Of a DNA stretch of 56,335 nucleotides, positions 32,143-40,809 are shown one piece after another (positions within the stretch are counted from its first letter, which is position 1; each line of letters opens with the position of its first letter). This DNA is from an uncultured Frankineae bacterium (GTDB taxonomy: Bacteria > Actinomycetota > Actinomycetes > Mycobacteriales > SCTD01): assembly GCA_902805775.1 (NCBI GenBank), contig CADCUB010000002.1:1-56335 (forward strand), read 5' to 3'. The notes under the pieces are model-generated. The model did no database searches. It was not told the DNA's origin and worked only from the letters and a program-made list of their open reading frames with translations. Made by a program: the position numbers and the translations under genes.

Positions 32143-33210
32143 ATGAGCGTCCGGCGCGCCGCCGTCGTCGCCGACGGGCACGGCTTCGGCGGCGCGCAGG
32201 TGTACGCCCGCAGCCTCGTCGCGCACGCGCCGGACGGCCTCGTGTGCGACGTCGTCACCACGGACGAGCACGCCCCACGCCTGGCTCCGGCCGTCCGGGC
32301 CCGCGGCGGCCGCGTCGTCGTGGTGCCGACGTCGGTGCGGGCCGGCGCCGCGCCGCAGCTGCGGGCGGCGCTCGAGCGGCTCGCGCCCGACCTCGTGCAG
32401 GTCAACCTCGTCGACCCCACCAGCATGGTCGCCGCGCTGGAGGCCGCGGCGGAGGTCGCGCCGGCCGTCGCCACGCTGCACATGCGCGGCGAGGTGCCCG
32501 CGAGCGAGCAGGCCCGGGTCCGCGCGGCGTACGCCCGGCTCCGGCACCTGGTCGCCGTCTCCCGCGAGTTCGCGGCGCTGGCCCGCGACGTGCTGCGGGT
32601 CGACCGGGTGACCCACGTCCTCAACGGCGTCGATCCGGTGCCGACCGTGCAGCCGCCGGCCGGGGACGTGCCGGTGGTCGCCGCCCTGGGTCGCCTCACC
32701 GCGCAGAAGGGCTTCGACGTCCTGCTCGAGGCGGTGCGCTCGCTCACGGCGGACGGCGTGCGGCTGCGCCTGGTCCTGGCGGGCGAGGGCCGCGAGCGGG
32801 CCGCGCTCGAGCGCCAGGCCGCCGGGCTCCCCGTGAGCTTCGCGGGCTTCGCCGAGGACCCCCGCGCGGTGTTCGCGCAGGCCGACGTCTTCGCCCTGCC
32901 CTCGCGCGTCGAGGCGCTCCCCCTCGTCCTGGTGGAGGCCGTCTCGGCCGGGCTGCCGGCCGTGGCCACCGACGTGGGTGACGTCCGCGAGGCCCTCGGC
33001 GACGTCGCGGTGGTCGTGCCGCCGCAGGACCCGGCAGCGCTCGCCGGAGGGCTGCGGTCACTGCTGCTCGACCCGGACGACCGCCGGCGGCGCGGCGCCG
33101 CCGGGGCCGACCTGGCCCGCCGCTCCCTCACTGCGCGACGGATGGCGGGCGAGGCCTGGCAGGCGTTCCTGCCTTCTGCAGCGCCTGCGCCAGCACCCGG
33201 TCCGCGCTGA
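32143..33210 (+). CDS. glycosyltransferase family 4
   Basis: A 355-residue GT-B enzyme that uses a nucleotide sugar. GFGGAQVYARSL is the N-terminal acceptor-side Gly-rich loop, VAALGRLTAQKGFDVLLEA starts the donor domain, and SRVEALPLVLVEAVSAGLPAVATDVG is the E-x7-E donor-binding motif. It has no signal or membrane segment. It opens the glycosyltransferase/ATP-grasp cluster, and its last 83 bases overlap the 3' end of the GT9 gene on the other strand. The acceptor and sugar are unknown. Confidence 0.88.
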   Translation: MSVRRAAVVADGHGFGGAQVYARSLVAHAPDGLVCDVVTTDEHAPRLAPAVRARGGRVVVVPTSVRAGAAPQLRAALERLAPDLVQVNLVDPTSMVAALEAAAEVAPAVATLHMRGEVPASEQARVRAAYARLRHLVAVSREFAALARDVLRVDRVTHVLNGVDPVPTVQPPAGDVPVVAALGRLTAQKGFDVLLEAVRSLTADGVRLRLVLAGEGRERAALERQAAGLPVSFAGFAEDPRAVFAQADVFALPSRVEALPLVLVEAVSAGLPAVATDVGDVREALGDVAVVVPPQDPAALAGGLRSLLLDPDDRRRRGAAGADLARRSLTARRMAGEAWQAFLPSAAPAPAPGPR

Positions 33211-34234
33211 TCCGCAGCGCGCACCGGTGGTCGATCGGGCAGGTCAGGTGGGGGCACGGGTTGCACCCGACGTCCTGCCGGACGATCGTCTGCACCTCCA
33301 GGGGGTGCCGCCAGCGCACCGGGTCGCCGGACAGGAACACCGTCACCACGCGGCCCCCGACCGCGGCAGTCAGGTGGGCGGTCCCGGTGTCGTTGGCGAC
33401 GACGACGGCGGCATCGCGCAGCAGCACCGCGTAGGCCCCCAGCGATGTGCGGCCGGTCAGGTCGAGCACCGGCGTGCGGCTCGCCGCGACCACCGCCCGG
33501 GTGGTCGCCGCCTCGCTGGGCACTCCGCCGACCGCGACGCGCAGCCCGGCGGCCGCCAGCCCGTCGGCGACGCTGGCGAAGCGCTCGGCCGGCCACAGCC
33601 GGCTGGGCGAGGTCGCCCCTGGGTGCAGGACGGCGTACGGGCTGCCCGCGAGGCCGACCCCGGCCGCCTCCTGCTCGTCGTCGGCCGTCGACGGCCACTC
33701 GAGCGCCCGGGGTGCTCCCGGCGGCAGCCCCAGGTGCTCCAGCAGGCGCAGGTGCCGGTCCGACTCGTGCAGCGCACCCGGGTAGCGCAGGTGCAGCGCC
33801 GGGTCGAGCCCGGCCGAGCCGGTCGGGGCGAACCCCCCGACGAGCCGGGCGCCGGTCGCCGCGGTGACGGCGTTCGCGGCCGGGTTGTCGCCGTACGCCT
33901 GCAGCGCCAGGTCCCAGCCGCGCGCCGCCATGGCCGCCGACCACTGCGGCAGCGTCCCGTCGGGCGGGCGCTCGGGGATGCCGGGAGCGCCGGGGAAGGG
34001 CACCAGCTCGTCGACCCAGGGAGCCATCCGCGCGACGACGGGCGCCATCTCCGGCCAGGTCGCGAGCGCCACGTGGAGGTCGGGCCGCGCGGCGCGCAGC
34101 GCCCGCACGGCCGGCACGGTGCACAGCAGATCCCCCAGCCCCACCCGGAGCCGGACGAGCAGGACGTCGCGCACGCAGGAGTCGAGCAGGGGGCGGGAGG
34201 GGACAGCCACCCTCCGGTGGTCTCGCGACTGCAC
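33128..34234 (-). CDS. glycosyltransferase family 9 (heptosyltransferase-like)
   Basis: About 368 residues, GT-B fold. VLLVRLRVGLGDLLCTVPAVRAL is the GT9 start, YAVLHPGATSPSRLWPAERFA opens the donor domain, and ANDTGTAHLTAAVGGRVVTVF is the nucleotide-sugar site. The C-terminal CNPCPHLTCPIDHRC Cys cluster is seen in many GT9 proteins. The start is uncertain: GTG 34234 has a GGGAG site 8 bases upstream, while GTG 34174 starts closer to the domain. No heptose synthesis genes are in the window, so the sugar is unknown. Confidence 0.82.
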   Translation of the reverse strand: MQSRDHRRVAVPSRPLLDSCVRDVLLVRLRVGLGDLLCTVPAVRALRAARPDLHVALATWPEMAPVVARMAPWVDELVPFPGAPGIPERPPDGTLPQWSAAMAARGWDLALQAYGDNPAANAVTAATGARLVGGFAPTGSAGLDPALHLRYPGALHESDRHLRLLEHLGLPPGAPRALEWPSTADDEQEAAGVGLAGSPYAVLHPGATSPSRLWPAERFASVADGLAAAGLRVAVGGVPSEAATTRAVVAASRTPVLDLTGRTSLGAYAVLLRDAAVVVANDTGTAHLTAAVGGRVVTVFLSGDPVRWRHPLEVQTIVRQDVGCNPCPHLTCPIDHRCALRISADRVLAQALQKAGTPARPRPPSVAQ

Positions 34235-34272
34235 CGGCGCAGTCTCCCAGCCGCCACGATGGAGGTATGCCG

Positions 34273-35583
34273 ATGAACCCGAGCTCTGCCCCCGCTCGCG
34301 CGACCGACGCCCCTGTCCCCGTCGGCGCCCCCACCACCACGCCGGGCCCGGCCCCGACCCCGCAGAAGGCCTCCGCCGGGCGCTCCGCTGCAGCGCCGAC
34401 CACGCCCGCGGTCGCGGGCACCGTCCTGCGCCTGTGCTCGGTCTTCGAGCCGCCGCCGGAGGCGCTGCTGCGGCCCGACGCGGCGGCCTACGACCCGATC
34501 GGCGGCATGCAGAACCACACGGCCGAGCTGACCCGCGGCCTGGACCGGCTCGGGGTGCGCCAGCACGTCCTGACCTCCCGGCTCGGCGGTGCGCGCTCCC
34601 GCACGGCCCTGGGGGCCGCATCGACGGTCGTGCGCACCGGGGTGCCCGTGCGCGGCGCCCGGCAGCTGTGGGCCGTCGACGCCGCCCGCTCGCTGCCGCC
34701 GCTGGACGGCCTGGGCCTGGTGCACGCGCACCAGGGCGAGGACGTGGCCGTCCTCCCGCTGGCCGCGGCCGTCGCGCGCCGCGCCGACGTGCCGCTCGTC
34801 GTGACCGTGCACTGCAGCACCGCCCGCACGGTCGACCGCAGCCGGCGCCGGCCGGTGACGGTGCTCGGGCCGCTGGTCGAGCGGCAGGTCCTGCGCCGCG
34901 CCGACGCCGTCCTCGTCCTCACCGAGCCCGCGGCGCAGGCCGCCGTCGAGGACGGCGTCGACCCCGACCGCGTGCACGTCGTGCCGTCGGGCTTCTCACC
35001 GGCCCTGTTCGGCGGGGCGCACGCCGACCCGCTGCCGGAGGTGCCCCACCCGCGGGTGCTGTTCCTCGGGCGCCTGGCCGACCAGAAGCGACCGCTCGAC
35101 GCCGTCGCGGCGCACGCGCGGATGCCCGACGACGTCCACCTGGTCGTCGTGGGCGACGGCCCCCTGCGCGCCGCCGTCGAGGCAGCGGTCGCCGCGTCGC
35201 CGGCGCGCGAGCGGGTGCACCTGCTGGGCCTGGTCGCGCACGAGCAGGTGCCCGCCCACCTCGCGCACGCCGACGTCTTCGTGCTCCCCTCGCAGTACGA
35301 GGAGCTCGGCAGCGTGCTCGTCGAGGCGATGGCCAGCGGGCTGCCGGTCGTGGCCAACCGGGTCGGCGGCATCCCGTCACTGGTCCGCGACGGCATCACC
35401 GGCCGGCTCGTCGAGCGCGGCGATGTCCCTGGGCTGGCGGCGGCGCTCACCGACGCCCTCACCGACCGGCGGACCACCCGCCGCCTCACCGAGACCGCGC
35501 GTGCGCACGTCGACCGGGCCTTCTCCTGGCCGGTGCTGGCCGAGCGCGTGCACGACGTCTACGTGGACGTCCAGCGCCGGTGA
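34273..35583 (+). CDS. glycosyltransferase family 4 with disordered leader
   Basis: A 436-residue GT-B enzyme. The first 45 residues are a Pro/Ala/Thr-rich leader, followed by IGGMQNHTAELTRGLDRLG (acceptor loop), PHPRVLFLGRLADQKRPLDAV (donor domain start) and SQYEELGSVLVEAMASGLPVVANRVGG (E-x7-E). ATG 34273 is preferred to ATG 34267 because GGAGG stands 7 bases before it but only 1 before the other. Its stop overlaps the start of the GT2 fusion gene (GTGA). Confidence 0.88.
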   Translation: MNPSSAPARATDAPVPVGAPTTTPGPAPTPQKASAGRSAAAPTTPAVAGTVLRLCSVFEPPPEALLRPDAAAYDPIGGMQNHTAELTRGLDRLGVRQHVLTSRLGGARSRTALGAASTVVRTGVPVRGARQLWAVDAARSLPPLDGLGLVHAHQGEDVAVLPLAAAVARRADVPLVVTVHCSTARTVDRSRRRPVTVLGPLVERQVLRRADAVLVLTEPAAQAAVEDGVDPDRVHVVPSGFSPALFGGAHADPLPEVPHPRVLFLGRLADQKRPLDAVAAHARMPDDVHLVVVGDGPLRAAVEAAVAASPARERVHLLGLVAHEQVPAHLAHADVFVLPSQYEELGSVLVEAMASGLPVVANRVGGIPSLVRDGITGRLVERGDVPGLAAALTDALTDRRTTRRLTETARAHVDRAFSWPVLAERVHDVYVDVQRR

Positions 35584-37439
35584 CCGCCCGAGTGGCCGTG
35601 GTGGTCCCGGTCTTCGACCAGGCGGCCTTCCTGCCGCGCGCGCTGGGCAGCCTGCTCGCGCAGGACCTCGAGCAGTTCGAGTGCGTCGTCGTCGACGACG
35701 GCTCGACCGACGGCCCGCAGGTGCCGGCCGACGCCCGGGTGCGCCTGCTGCGGCACACCGACAACCGCGGCCTGGGGGCCGCCCTGAACACCGGGCTGGA
35801 CGCGACGACCGCGCCGGTCGTCGCCTACCTGCCGGCCGACGACGCCTGGGACACGGGCCACCTGTCGGCGCTGCTGGCCGCCCTCGACGGTGGTGCCCCT
35901 GCAGACGGCGGTCCCGCAGACGGCGGTCCCGCAGACGGCGAAGGCCACGCCGACCTCGCGTCGAGCGGGGTGCGCTGGCAGCACGGCCAGACCCTGTCGG
36001 CCCCGGAGGACAGCGGCCTGCAGCTGGTGCAGGTGGCCCACCGGCGCACCGACCGGCGCTGGCCCGAGCGGGACGAGCTCGAGGCCGACGACCTCGAGCT
36101 GCTGCTGTGGCGCCACTTCCCGGCCCGGACGAGCACGGGGCAGGTGACCTGCACGTGGACCGACCACCCGGGGCAGCGCTCCCGGGCGATCCGGGAGAGC
36201 GCCGACGGCGGCCTGAACGTGTTCCGGCGGCGCTACCGCGTCCGCAGCCCGCTGCGGCTGCACTCGCGCGACAGCGGGCTGACCGACGAGGTCGCGCTGT
36301 ACGCGCGGTTCCGTGACCGGCCGGCGCCGGCCGGCGGGCTGCGCGTGCTGCTCGTCGGCGAGCTCGCCTTCAACCCCGAGCGGGTGCTGGCCCTGGAGCA
36401 GCGCGGGCACCGGCTGTTCGGGCTGTGGACCGACGACGGTCTGGGCGCCCACACGGTCGGCCCCCTGCCGTTCGGGCACGTGACCGACGTCGCGTCGCCG
36501 GAAGCGGCCCGCGCGCTCGACGTCGACGTCGTCTACGGCCTGCTCAACTGGCGCGCCGTGCCGCTGGCCGCCCGGGTGCTCCGCGAGCTGCCGCACCTGC
36601 CCTTCGTCTGGCACTTCAAGGAGGCGCCCCAGGCGTGCGTGCGCCGCGGCACGTGGCCCGACCTCGCCGCGCTCTGGTCGGGCGCCGACGAGGTGCTGTG
36701 CGCCACCGAGGAGGAGGCGGCCTGGTTCGCGCTCGCGCTGCCCGGACACCGCGACCCCGCCCGCACGCACGTCCTGGACGGCGACCTGCCGCTGGCGGAG
36801 TGGTTCACCGGTGAGCGGTCGCGGCGCCTGTCCGACGACGACGGGGCGGTGCACACCGCGGTGCTCGGGCGGCCGCTCGGGGTCGACGCGGACCTGCTCG
36901 TACGGCTGGGCCGCGCGGGCGTCCACGTCCACCTGCACGGCCAGGTCCGCGACCACGGACCGGCCGCGGGCTGGGCGGCGGCGGTGCGCAGCGCGCAGGA
37001 GCAGGTCGACACCGTGCACGTGCACCCCAAGGTGGAGCAGCCCGACTGGGTCCGCGTCCTGTCGCGCTACGACGCCGGGTGGCTGCACCGGTTCCGGGCC
37101 ACCAACGGCGGCGACCTGCGCCGGGCCGTCTGGGACGACCTGAACGCCCCGGCGCGGATCCCGACCTACGCCAGTGCCGGGCTGCCGATGCTGCTGCAGT
37201 CGAGCCCGGGGTCGACGGTGGCGGCGCAGCGGCTGCTCGGCGACAGCGCCGTGGACTACGACGACGTCGACGACCTCGTCGCCCGGCTGACGGACCGGTC
37301 CGCGCTGCGGGCGGCGGCCACCGCCTCGTGGGAGGGCCGCGCGCGCTTCACCTTCGACGCCCACGTCGACCGGCTGGTGGACGTCCTGCTCGCGGCCGTG
37401 CAGCGCCGCGCCGGGCGTGACGTCGCAGGGCAGGGGTAG
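35580..37439 (+). CDS. GT2 glycosyltransferase fused to a second GT-B-like domain
   Basis: A 619-residue two-domain protein. Residues 1-100 are a GT2 (GT-A) domain: VAVVVPVFDQAAFLPRAL, CVVVDDGSTDG and YLPADDAWD as the DxD region. A linker with a repeated A-D-G-G-P peptide and a middle region of unclear fold follow. From about residue 255 (GLRVLLVGELAFNPERVLALEQRGH) the rest resembles a GT4/GT1 donor-type fold (LPHLPFVWHFKE, PTYASAGLPMLLQSSPGST). It may add two sugars in turn. GTG 35580 overlaps the previous stop by 4 bases. Confidence 0.8.
   Translation: MTARVAVVVPVFDQAAFLPRALGSLLAQDLEQFECVVVDDGSTDGPQVPADARVRLLRHTDNRGLGAALNTGLDATTAPVVAYLPADDAWDTGHLSALLAALDGGAPADGGPADGGPADGEGHADLASSGVRWQHGQTLSAPEDSGLQLVQVAHRRTDRRWPERDELEADDLELLLWRHFPARTSTGQVTCTWTDHPGQRSRAIRESADGGLNVFRRRYRVRSPLRLHSRDSGLTDEVALYARFRDRPAPAGGLRVLLVGELAFNPERVLALEQRGHRLFGLWTDDGLGAHTVGPLPFGHVTDVASPEAARALDVDVVYGLLNWRAVPLAARVLRELPHLPFVWHFKEAPQACVRRGTWPDLAALWSGADEVLCATEEEAAWFALALPGHRDPARTHVLDGDLPLAEWFTGERSRRLSDDDGAVHTAVLGRPLGVDADLLVRLGRAGVHVHLHGQVRDHGPAAGWAAAVRSAQEQVDTVHVHPKVEQPDWVRVLSRYDAGWLHRFRATNGGDLRRAVWDDLNAPARIPTYASAGLPMLLQSSPGSTVAAQRLLGDSAVDYDDVDDLVARLTDRSALRAAATASWEGRARFTFDAHVDRLVDVLLAAVQRRAGRDVAGQG
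35901..35940. repeat. 15-bp tandem repeat in GT2 fusion linker
   Basis: Two full and one partial copy of GCAGACGGCGGTCCC encode the A-D-G-G-P linker of the GT2 fusion. The unit is a multiple of three, so copy changes would be in frame. Confidence 0.8.
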
Positions 37440-37448
37440 GCGGGCGTC

Positions 37449-38405
37449 GTGCGCGTCCTGCTCGTCATCACCGACGCCCCCTGGTACGAGCCCACGGGAT
37501 ACGCCGCCGCATGGGTGTCGGCTCTCGAGGCCGAGGGGGCGGTCGTCGACCGGCTCGCGGAGCTGCCCGCGTCGTGGGCGGCCGGCGGGCCGCCGGCCCC
37601 CGACCTCGTCGTCGGGCACGTCCTCGTCGAGGAGGTCGCGGCGTTCGCCCCGACGCTGCAGGCGGTCTCGGCCCTCGAGTGCGCCGGCGCGCGGCTGCTG
37701 AACCCGGTCCGCACGCTGCTCGCCTCGGCCGACAAGCTGGTCACCGCGGCCGTCTGGGCGGGCGCGGGACTGCCCCAGCCGGCCACCGCCGACCTCGCCA
37801 CGGTCGACCGCTGGCCCGACCCCGGGCGTCCGATGGTGCTCAAGCCGGCCTTCTGCGACGGTGCCCGCCACATCGGCCTGGTCCGCTCGCTGGAGGAGGC
37901 GCGCGCGGTCGAGCGGACCTGGCGCGAGGACGAGGCGGCGGGAGGTGAGCGTCGCGGGGCGGCGCTGCTGCAGGAGTGGGTCGAGGAGCCGACCTGCGTG
38001 CGCCTGTTCGCGACGCCGACCAGCACCTCCCTGGCCTACGAGAAGGGCCGGCGGCCCGGCGAGCTGGTCACGTCCGGGACCGTCTACCCCCGGGTCCACG
38101 AGCCGTCGCCCGAGCTCGCGGCGCTGGCGCGCGACATGGTGGCGAGCCTGGGCGGCGGCCTGCTCGGTGTCGACGTCCTGGTCGCCCGCGACGGCCGGCT
38201 GCTCGCGCTGGAGGCCAACGCCCCGTTCGGCTTCGACGTCACCGACCCGGCGCAGGGGCGGTGGGTGGCCCGGGCCGCGCTGGCCGCCGCCACGGTGGAC
38301 GCTCCGGCCGCCGTCGGGACCCGGGCCCCCACGACGACCACCGGCCCCGCCGTCGGGACCCGGGCCCCCGCGGCGGCCACCGCGCCCGCCGCCGTGCGCG
38401 GGTGA
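37449..38405 (+). CDS. ATP-grasp ligase (RimK-like)
   Basis: A 318-residue predicted carboxylate-amine ligase. A Rossmann-like start (VLLVITDAPWYEPTGYAAAW) is followed by an ATP-grasp core: LNPVRTLLASADKLVTAAVWAGAGLPQPAT, PMVLKPAFCDGARHIGLV (ATP lysine), ALLQEWVEE and LGVDVLVARDGRLLALEANAPFGF (metal ligands D, E, N). The tail is an Ala/Thr/Pro low-complexity stretch with a direct repeat. The start is GTG 37449, 9 bases after the GT2 fusion gene. The substrate is unknown; context suggests amide bond formation on a glycosylated product. Confidence 0.8.
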   Translation: MRVLLVITDAPWYEPTGYAAAWVSALEAEGAVVDRLAELPASWAAGGPPAPDLVVGHVLVEEVAAFAPTLQAVSALECAGARLLNPVRTLLASADKLVTAAVWAGAGLPQPATADLATVDRWPDPGRPMVLKPAFCDGARHIGLVRSLEEARAVERTWREDEAAGGERRGAALLQEWVEEPTCVRLFATPTSTSLAYEKGRRPGELVTSGTVYPRVHEPSPELAALARDMVASLGGGLLGVDVLVARDGRLLALEANAPFGFDVTDPAQGRWVARAALAAATVDAPAAVGTRAPTTTTGPAVGTRAPAAATAPAAVRG

Positions 38406-39733
38406 CGACGCCGTACGACGAGGGGGCCTCGCCGGCGGCGGCCGGCGTCCGGGCCGCGCTCGCCGGCTCGGACCTGGCGGCGCTGCGCGCCCGCACGCGC
38501 GAGGCGGTCCGGTCCGAGGACATGCAGATCGTCGGCGCGTCCGGACCGGAGCTGCTGCACGTCGACCCGGTGCCGCGCGTGCTCGACGGCGCCGAGTGGG
38601 ACCGCCTCGCCGACGGTCTCGCGCAGCGGGTGCGCGCCCTCGAGGCGTTCCTGCGCGACCCGGCGCGAGCGGTCGACGCGGGGGTGGTGCCTGCCGACGT
38701 GGTCGGGTCCTGCCTGTACCGCGAGGCCGGTCCGGCACCGCCGGTCGTGCCGATCGGGCTGGCCGGGCCGGACGTCGTGCGCACGGCCTCCGGCGAGCTG
38801 GTCGTGCTCGAGGACAACCTGCGCACGCCGACCCTCATGGGCTACGCCGAGACGGTCCGCCGGGTCGTCGGGAGCCTCGTGCCAGGACGGCCGCGGCCGT
38901 ACGCCGCGCAGCTCGTCCCGGCCCTGCGCAGGGTGCTGCGCGCGGCCGCTCCGGAGGTCGACGAGCCGGTGGTGGCGGTGCTGGGCGACCTGCGCGGCAC
39001 CAACGTGCGTTGGGAGCCGGCGCGCATCGCCGGGCTGCTGGGCGTCCCGCTGGTCGACCTCGACGACCTGACCGCCGTCGGTGACCGGCTCCGCCTGCCG
39101 GACGGCCGCCTCGTCGACGTCCTGTGGCGGCGCACCAGCGAGGAGCGCCTGCTCGGCGACGACGGCCGGCCCAACCGCCTCGGCGCGGCGCTGCTGCCCG
39201 GGCTGCGCCGCGGCACCCTGCGGGTGGTCAACCCCTTCGGGACCGGCCTCGCGGACGACAAGCGCACCTACCCCTACGTCGAGGACCTCGTCCGGTTCGA
39301 GCTGGGTGAGCCGCCACGCGTGCGCTCCGTGCGCACGCTCGACCTCGGGACCGCGGCCGGACGCGAGGAGGGGCTCGACCGCCTGGACGAGCTGGTGGTC
39401 AAGCCGCGGACCGGCTCCGGAGGCCGGGGCGTGACGGTGATGCCGCGGGCCGGCGCCGAGCGCCGCCAGCGGGTGCGCCGCGCCGTGCTCGAGGCGCCCG
39501 GCCAGTGGGTCGCCCAGGAGCCGGTGCTGCTGTCGACCTGCCCGACGGTCGTCGGCGACCGCCTCGAGGACCGCCACGTCGACCTGCGGCCGTGCGTGCT
39601 GTCGGACGGCCGGTCGGTGACGGTGCTGCCCGGCGGCCTGACCCGCGTCGCGCCGGCGGCTGGGGAGCTGGTCGTCAACTGCTCGCAGGGCGGCGCCGCC
39701 AAGGACACCTGGGTCGTCGACGCCTCCGCCTGA
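38402..39733 (+). CDS. circularly permuted ATP-grasp protein (CP_ATPgrasp/DUF407 type)
   Basis: A 443-residue ligase of the circularly permuted ATP-grasp class. PPVVPIGLAGPDVVRTASGELVVLEDNLRTPTLMGYAE carries the Glu-Asp-Asn metal motif early in the chain, and LDELVVKPRTGSGGRGVTVMP, WVAQEPVLLS and DLRPCVLSDGRSVTVLPGGLTRVA provide the ATP part late, as expected after permutation. Related proteins are predicted peptide amidoligases, often next to alpha-E and transglutaminase genes, which are absent here. GTG 38402 overlaps the stop of the other ATP-grasp gene (GTGA). Confidence 0.85.
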   Translation: MTTPYDEGASPAAAGVRAALAGSDLAALRARTREAVRSEDMQIVGASGPELLHVDPVPRVLDGAEWDRLADGLAQRVRALEAFLRDPARAVDAGVVPADVVGSCLYREAGPAPPVVPIGLAGPDVVRTASGELVVLEDNLRTPTLMGYAETVRRVVGSLVPGRPRPYAAQLVPALRRVLRAAAPEVDEPVVAVLGDLRGTNVRWEPARIAGLLGVPLVDLDDLTAVGDRLRLPDGRLVDVLWRRTSEERLLGDDGRPNRLGAALLPGLRRGTLRVVNPFGTGLADDKRTYPYVEDLVRFELGEPPRVRSVRTLDLGTAAGREEGLDRLDELVVKPRTGSGGRGVTVMPRAGAERRQRVRRAVLEAPGQWVAQEPVLLSTCPTVVGDRLEDRHVDLRPCVLSDGRSVTVLPGGLTRVAPAAGELVVNCSQGGAAKDTWVVDASA

Positions 39734-39776
39734 GCCGGTGGCACGAGCGGACGCCGGCGGGGGCTGGGCGTGCGCC

Positions 39777-40772
39777 TCAGGGGCGCCGGTGCAGCAGGTC
39801 CGGACCGATGTCGGCCAGCCGGGAGCAGCCCGCCAGGCCCATGCAGTGCCGCAGCTCCTCGGTGACGGCGCCCAGGCAGTCGCGGACCCCGTCCGCACCG
39901 CCGACGGCGAGCGCCCACAGCACGGGCCGGGCCAGCAGCACGGCGTCGGCGCCCAGGGCGAGGGCGCACAGCACGTCCAGACCCGAGCGCAGGCCACCGT
40001 CGACGAGCACGGGCGCCCGCCCGTCCACCGCGTCGACCACCTCGGCGAGGACCTCGGCGGTAGCGGCGGCCCGGTCGAGCTGGCGCCCGCCGTGGTTGCT
40101 GACGACGACCCCGGCCGCGCCGGCGTCGAGGCAGGCGAGGGCGTCGTCGCCGCGCAGCACGCCCTTGACCAGCACCGGCAGCCCGCCGCTGGCCCGGGCG
40201 AGCAGGTCGATGGCCTCCAGGCCGATGGACGGGTCCTGGCGGTCGCGCGGGTCCGGGCGACCGGTCAGGTCCAGGCGGGTCGCCCCGTGGCGGGCGCCGA
40301 GGTAGGGCACGTCCCCGGTCAGGACCACTGCGCGGGCACCGGCGTCAGCCGCCCGCGCGGCGCGCTCGCGGGTCAGGCCGTGGTCGAGCACGACGTACGC
40401 CTGCCACCACCAGGGGCCGGGCGCGCGGACCTCGTCGATGGCGACCGAGCTGCGCGTCGACAGGACCATCAGGCTGCCCGCCTCCGCGACGCCCCGCGCG
40501 GTCGCGACCTCGCCCTCCGGGTGGGCCAGCCCGTGTGCCGCGGCCGGGCCGCACAGCACCGGTGTGGCCAGCGCGGTGCCGAGCAGCTCGAGGCCCGTCT
40601 CGACCGTCGCGACGTCGCGCAGCACGCGCGGCCTCAGCCGCAGCTGCGACCAGGCCCGCTCGGCCTCGTCGAGGCTGACCTGGTCACCGGCGCCGCCGGC
40701 GAAGTAGCGGTGGACGTCGGGCGTCAGCCGTCGGGCGGCCTCCGCCGCGTGGGTCGCCAGGAGGGGGTGCAC
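39777..40772 (-). CDS. FMN-dependent alpha-hydroxy-acid oxidase/dehydrogenase
   Basis: A 331-residue TIM-barrel flavoenzyme that oxidises 2-hydroxy acids such as lactate or glycolate to 2-keto acids. YFAGGAGDQVSLDEAERAW is the N-terminal FMN region, LPVLVKGVLRGDDAL holds the FMN lysine, and VVVSNHGGRQLD carries the catalytic His and substrate Arg. VLVDGGLRSGLDVLCALALGA and RPVLWAL close the site. Substrate not resolvable. It converges on the ATP-grasp cluster with 43 bases between. The start is GTG 40772, and it diverges from the patatin gene. Confidence 0.88.
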   Translation of the reverse strand: MHPLLATHAAEAARRLTPDVHRYFAGGAGDQVSLDEAERAWSQLRLRPRVLRDVATVETGLELLGTALATPVLCGPAAAHGLAHPEGEVATARGVAEAGSLMVLSTRSSVAIDEVRAPGPWWWQAYVVLDHGLTRERAARAADAGARAVVLTGDVPYLGARHGATRLDLTGRPDPRDRQDPSIGLEAIDLLARASGGLPVLVKGVLRGDDALACLDAGAAGVVVSNHGGRQLDRAAATAEVLAEVVDAVDGRAPVLVDGGLRSGLDVLCALALGADAVLLARPVLWALAVGGADGVRDCLGAVTEELRHCMGLAGCSRLADIGPDLLHRRP

Positions 40773-40809
40773 CGGCAGATCGTCGCAGCCCGGCCCTAGC
40801 GTCGCCGCC

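Noticed and set aside
33864-35579. Long upstream extension of the GT2 fusion frame
   Set aside because: It is low-complexity Arg/Ala-rich sequence antisense to GT9 and out of frame with GT4; GTG 35580 starts a clean GT2 domain.
35559-38738. 1000-residue open frame on the minus strand of the glycosyltransferase cluster
   Set aside because: No recognisable domains; composition is typical of a GC-rich shadow frame opposite real genes.
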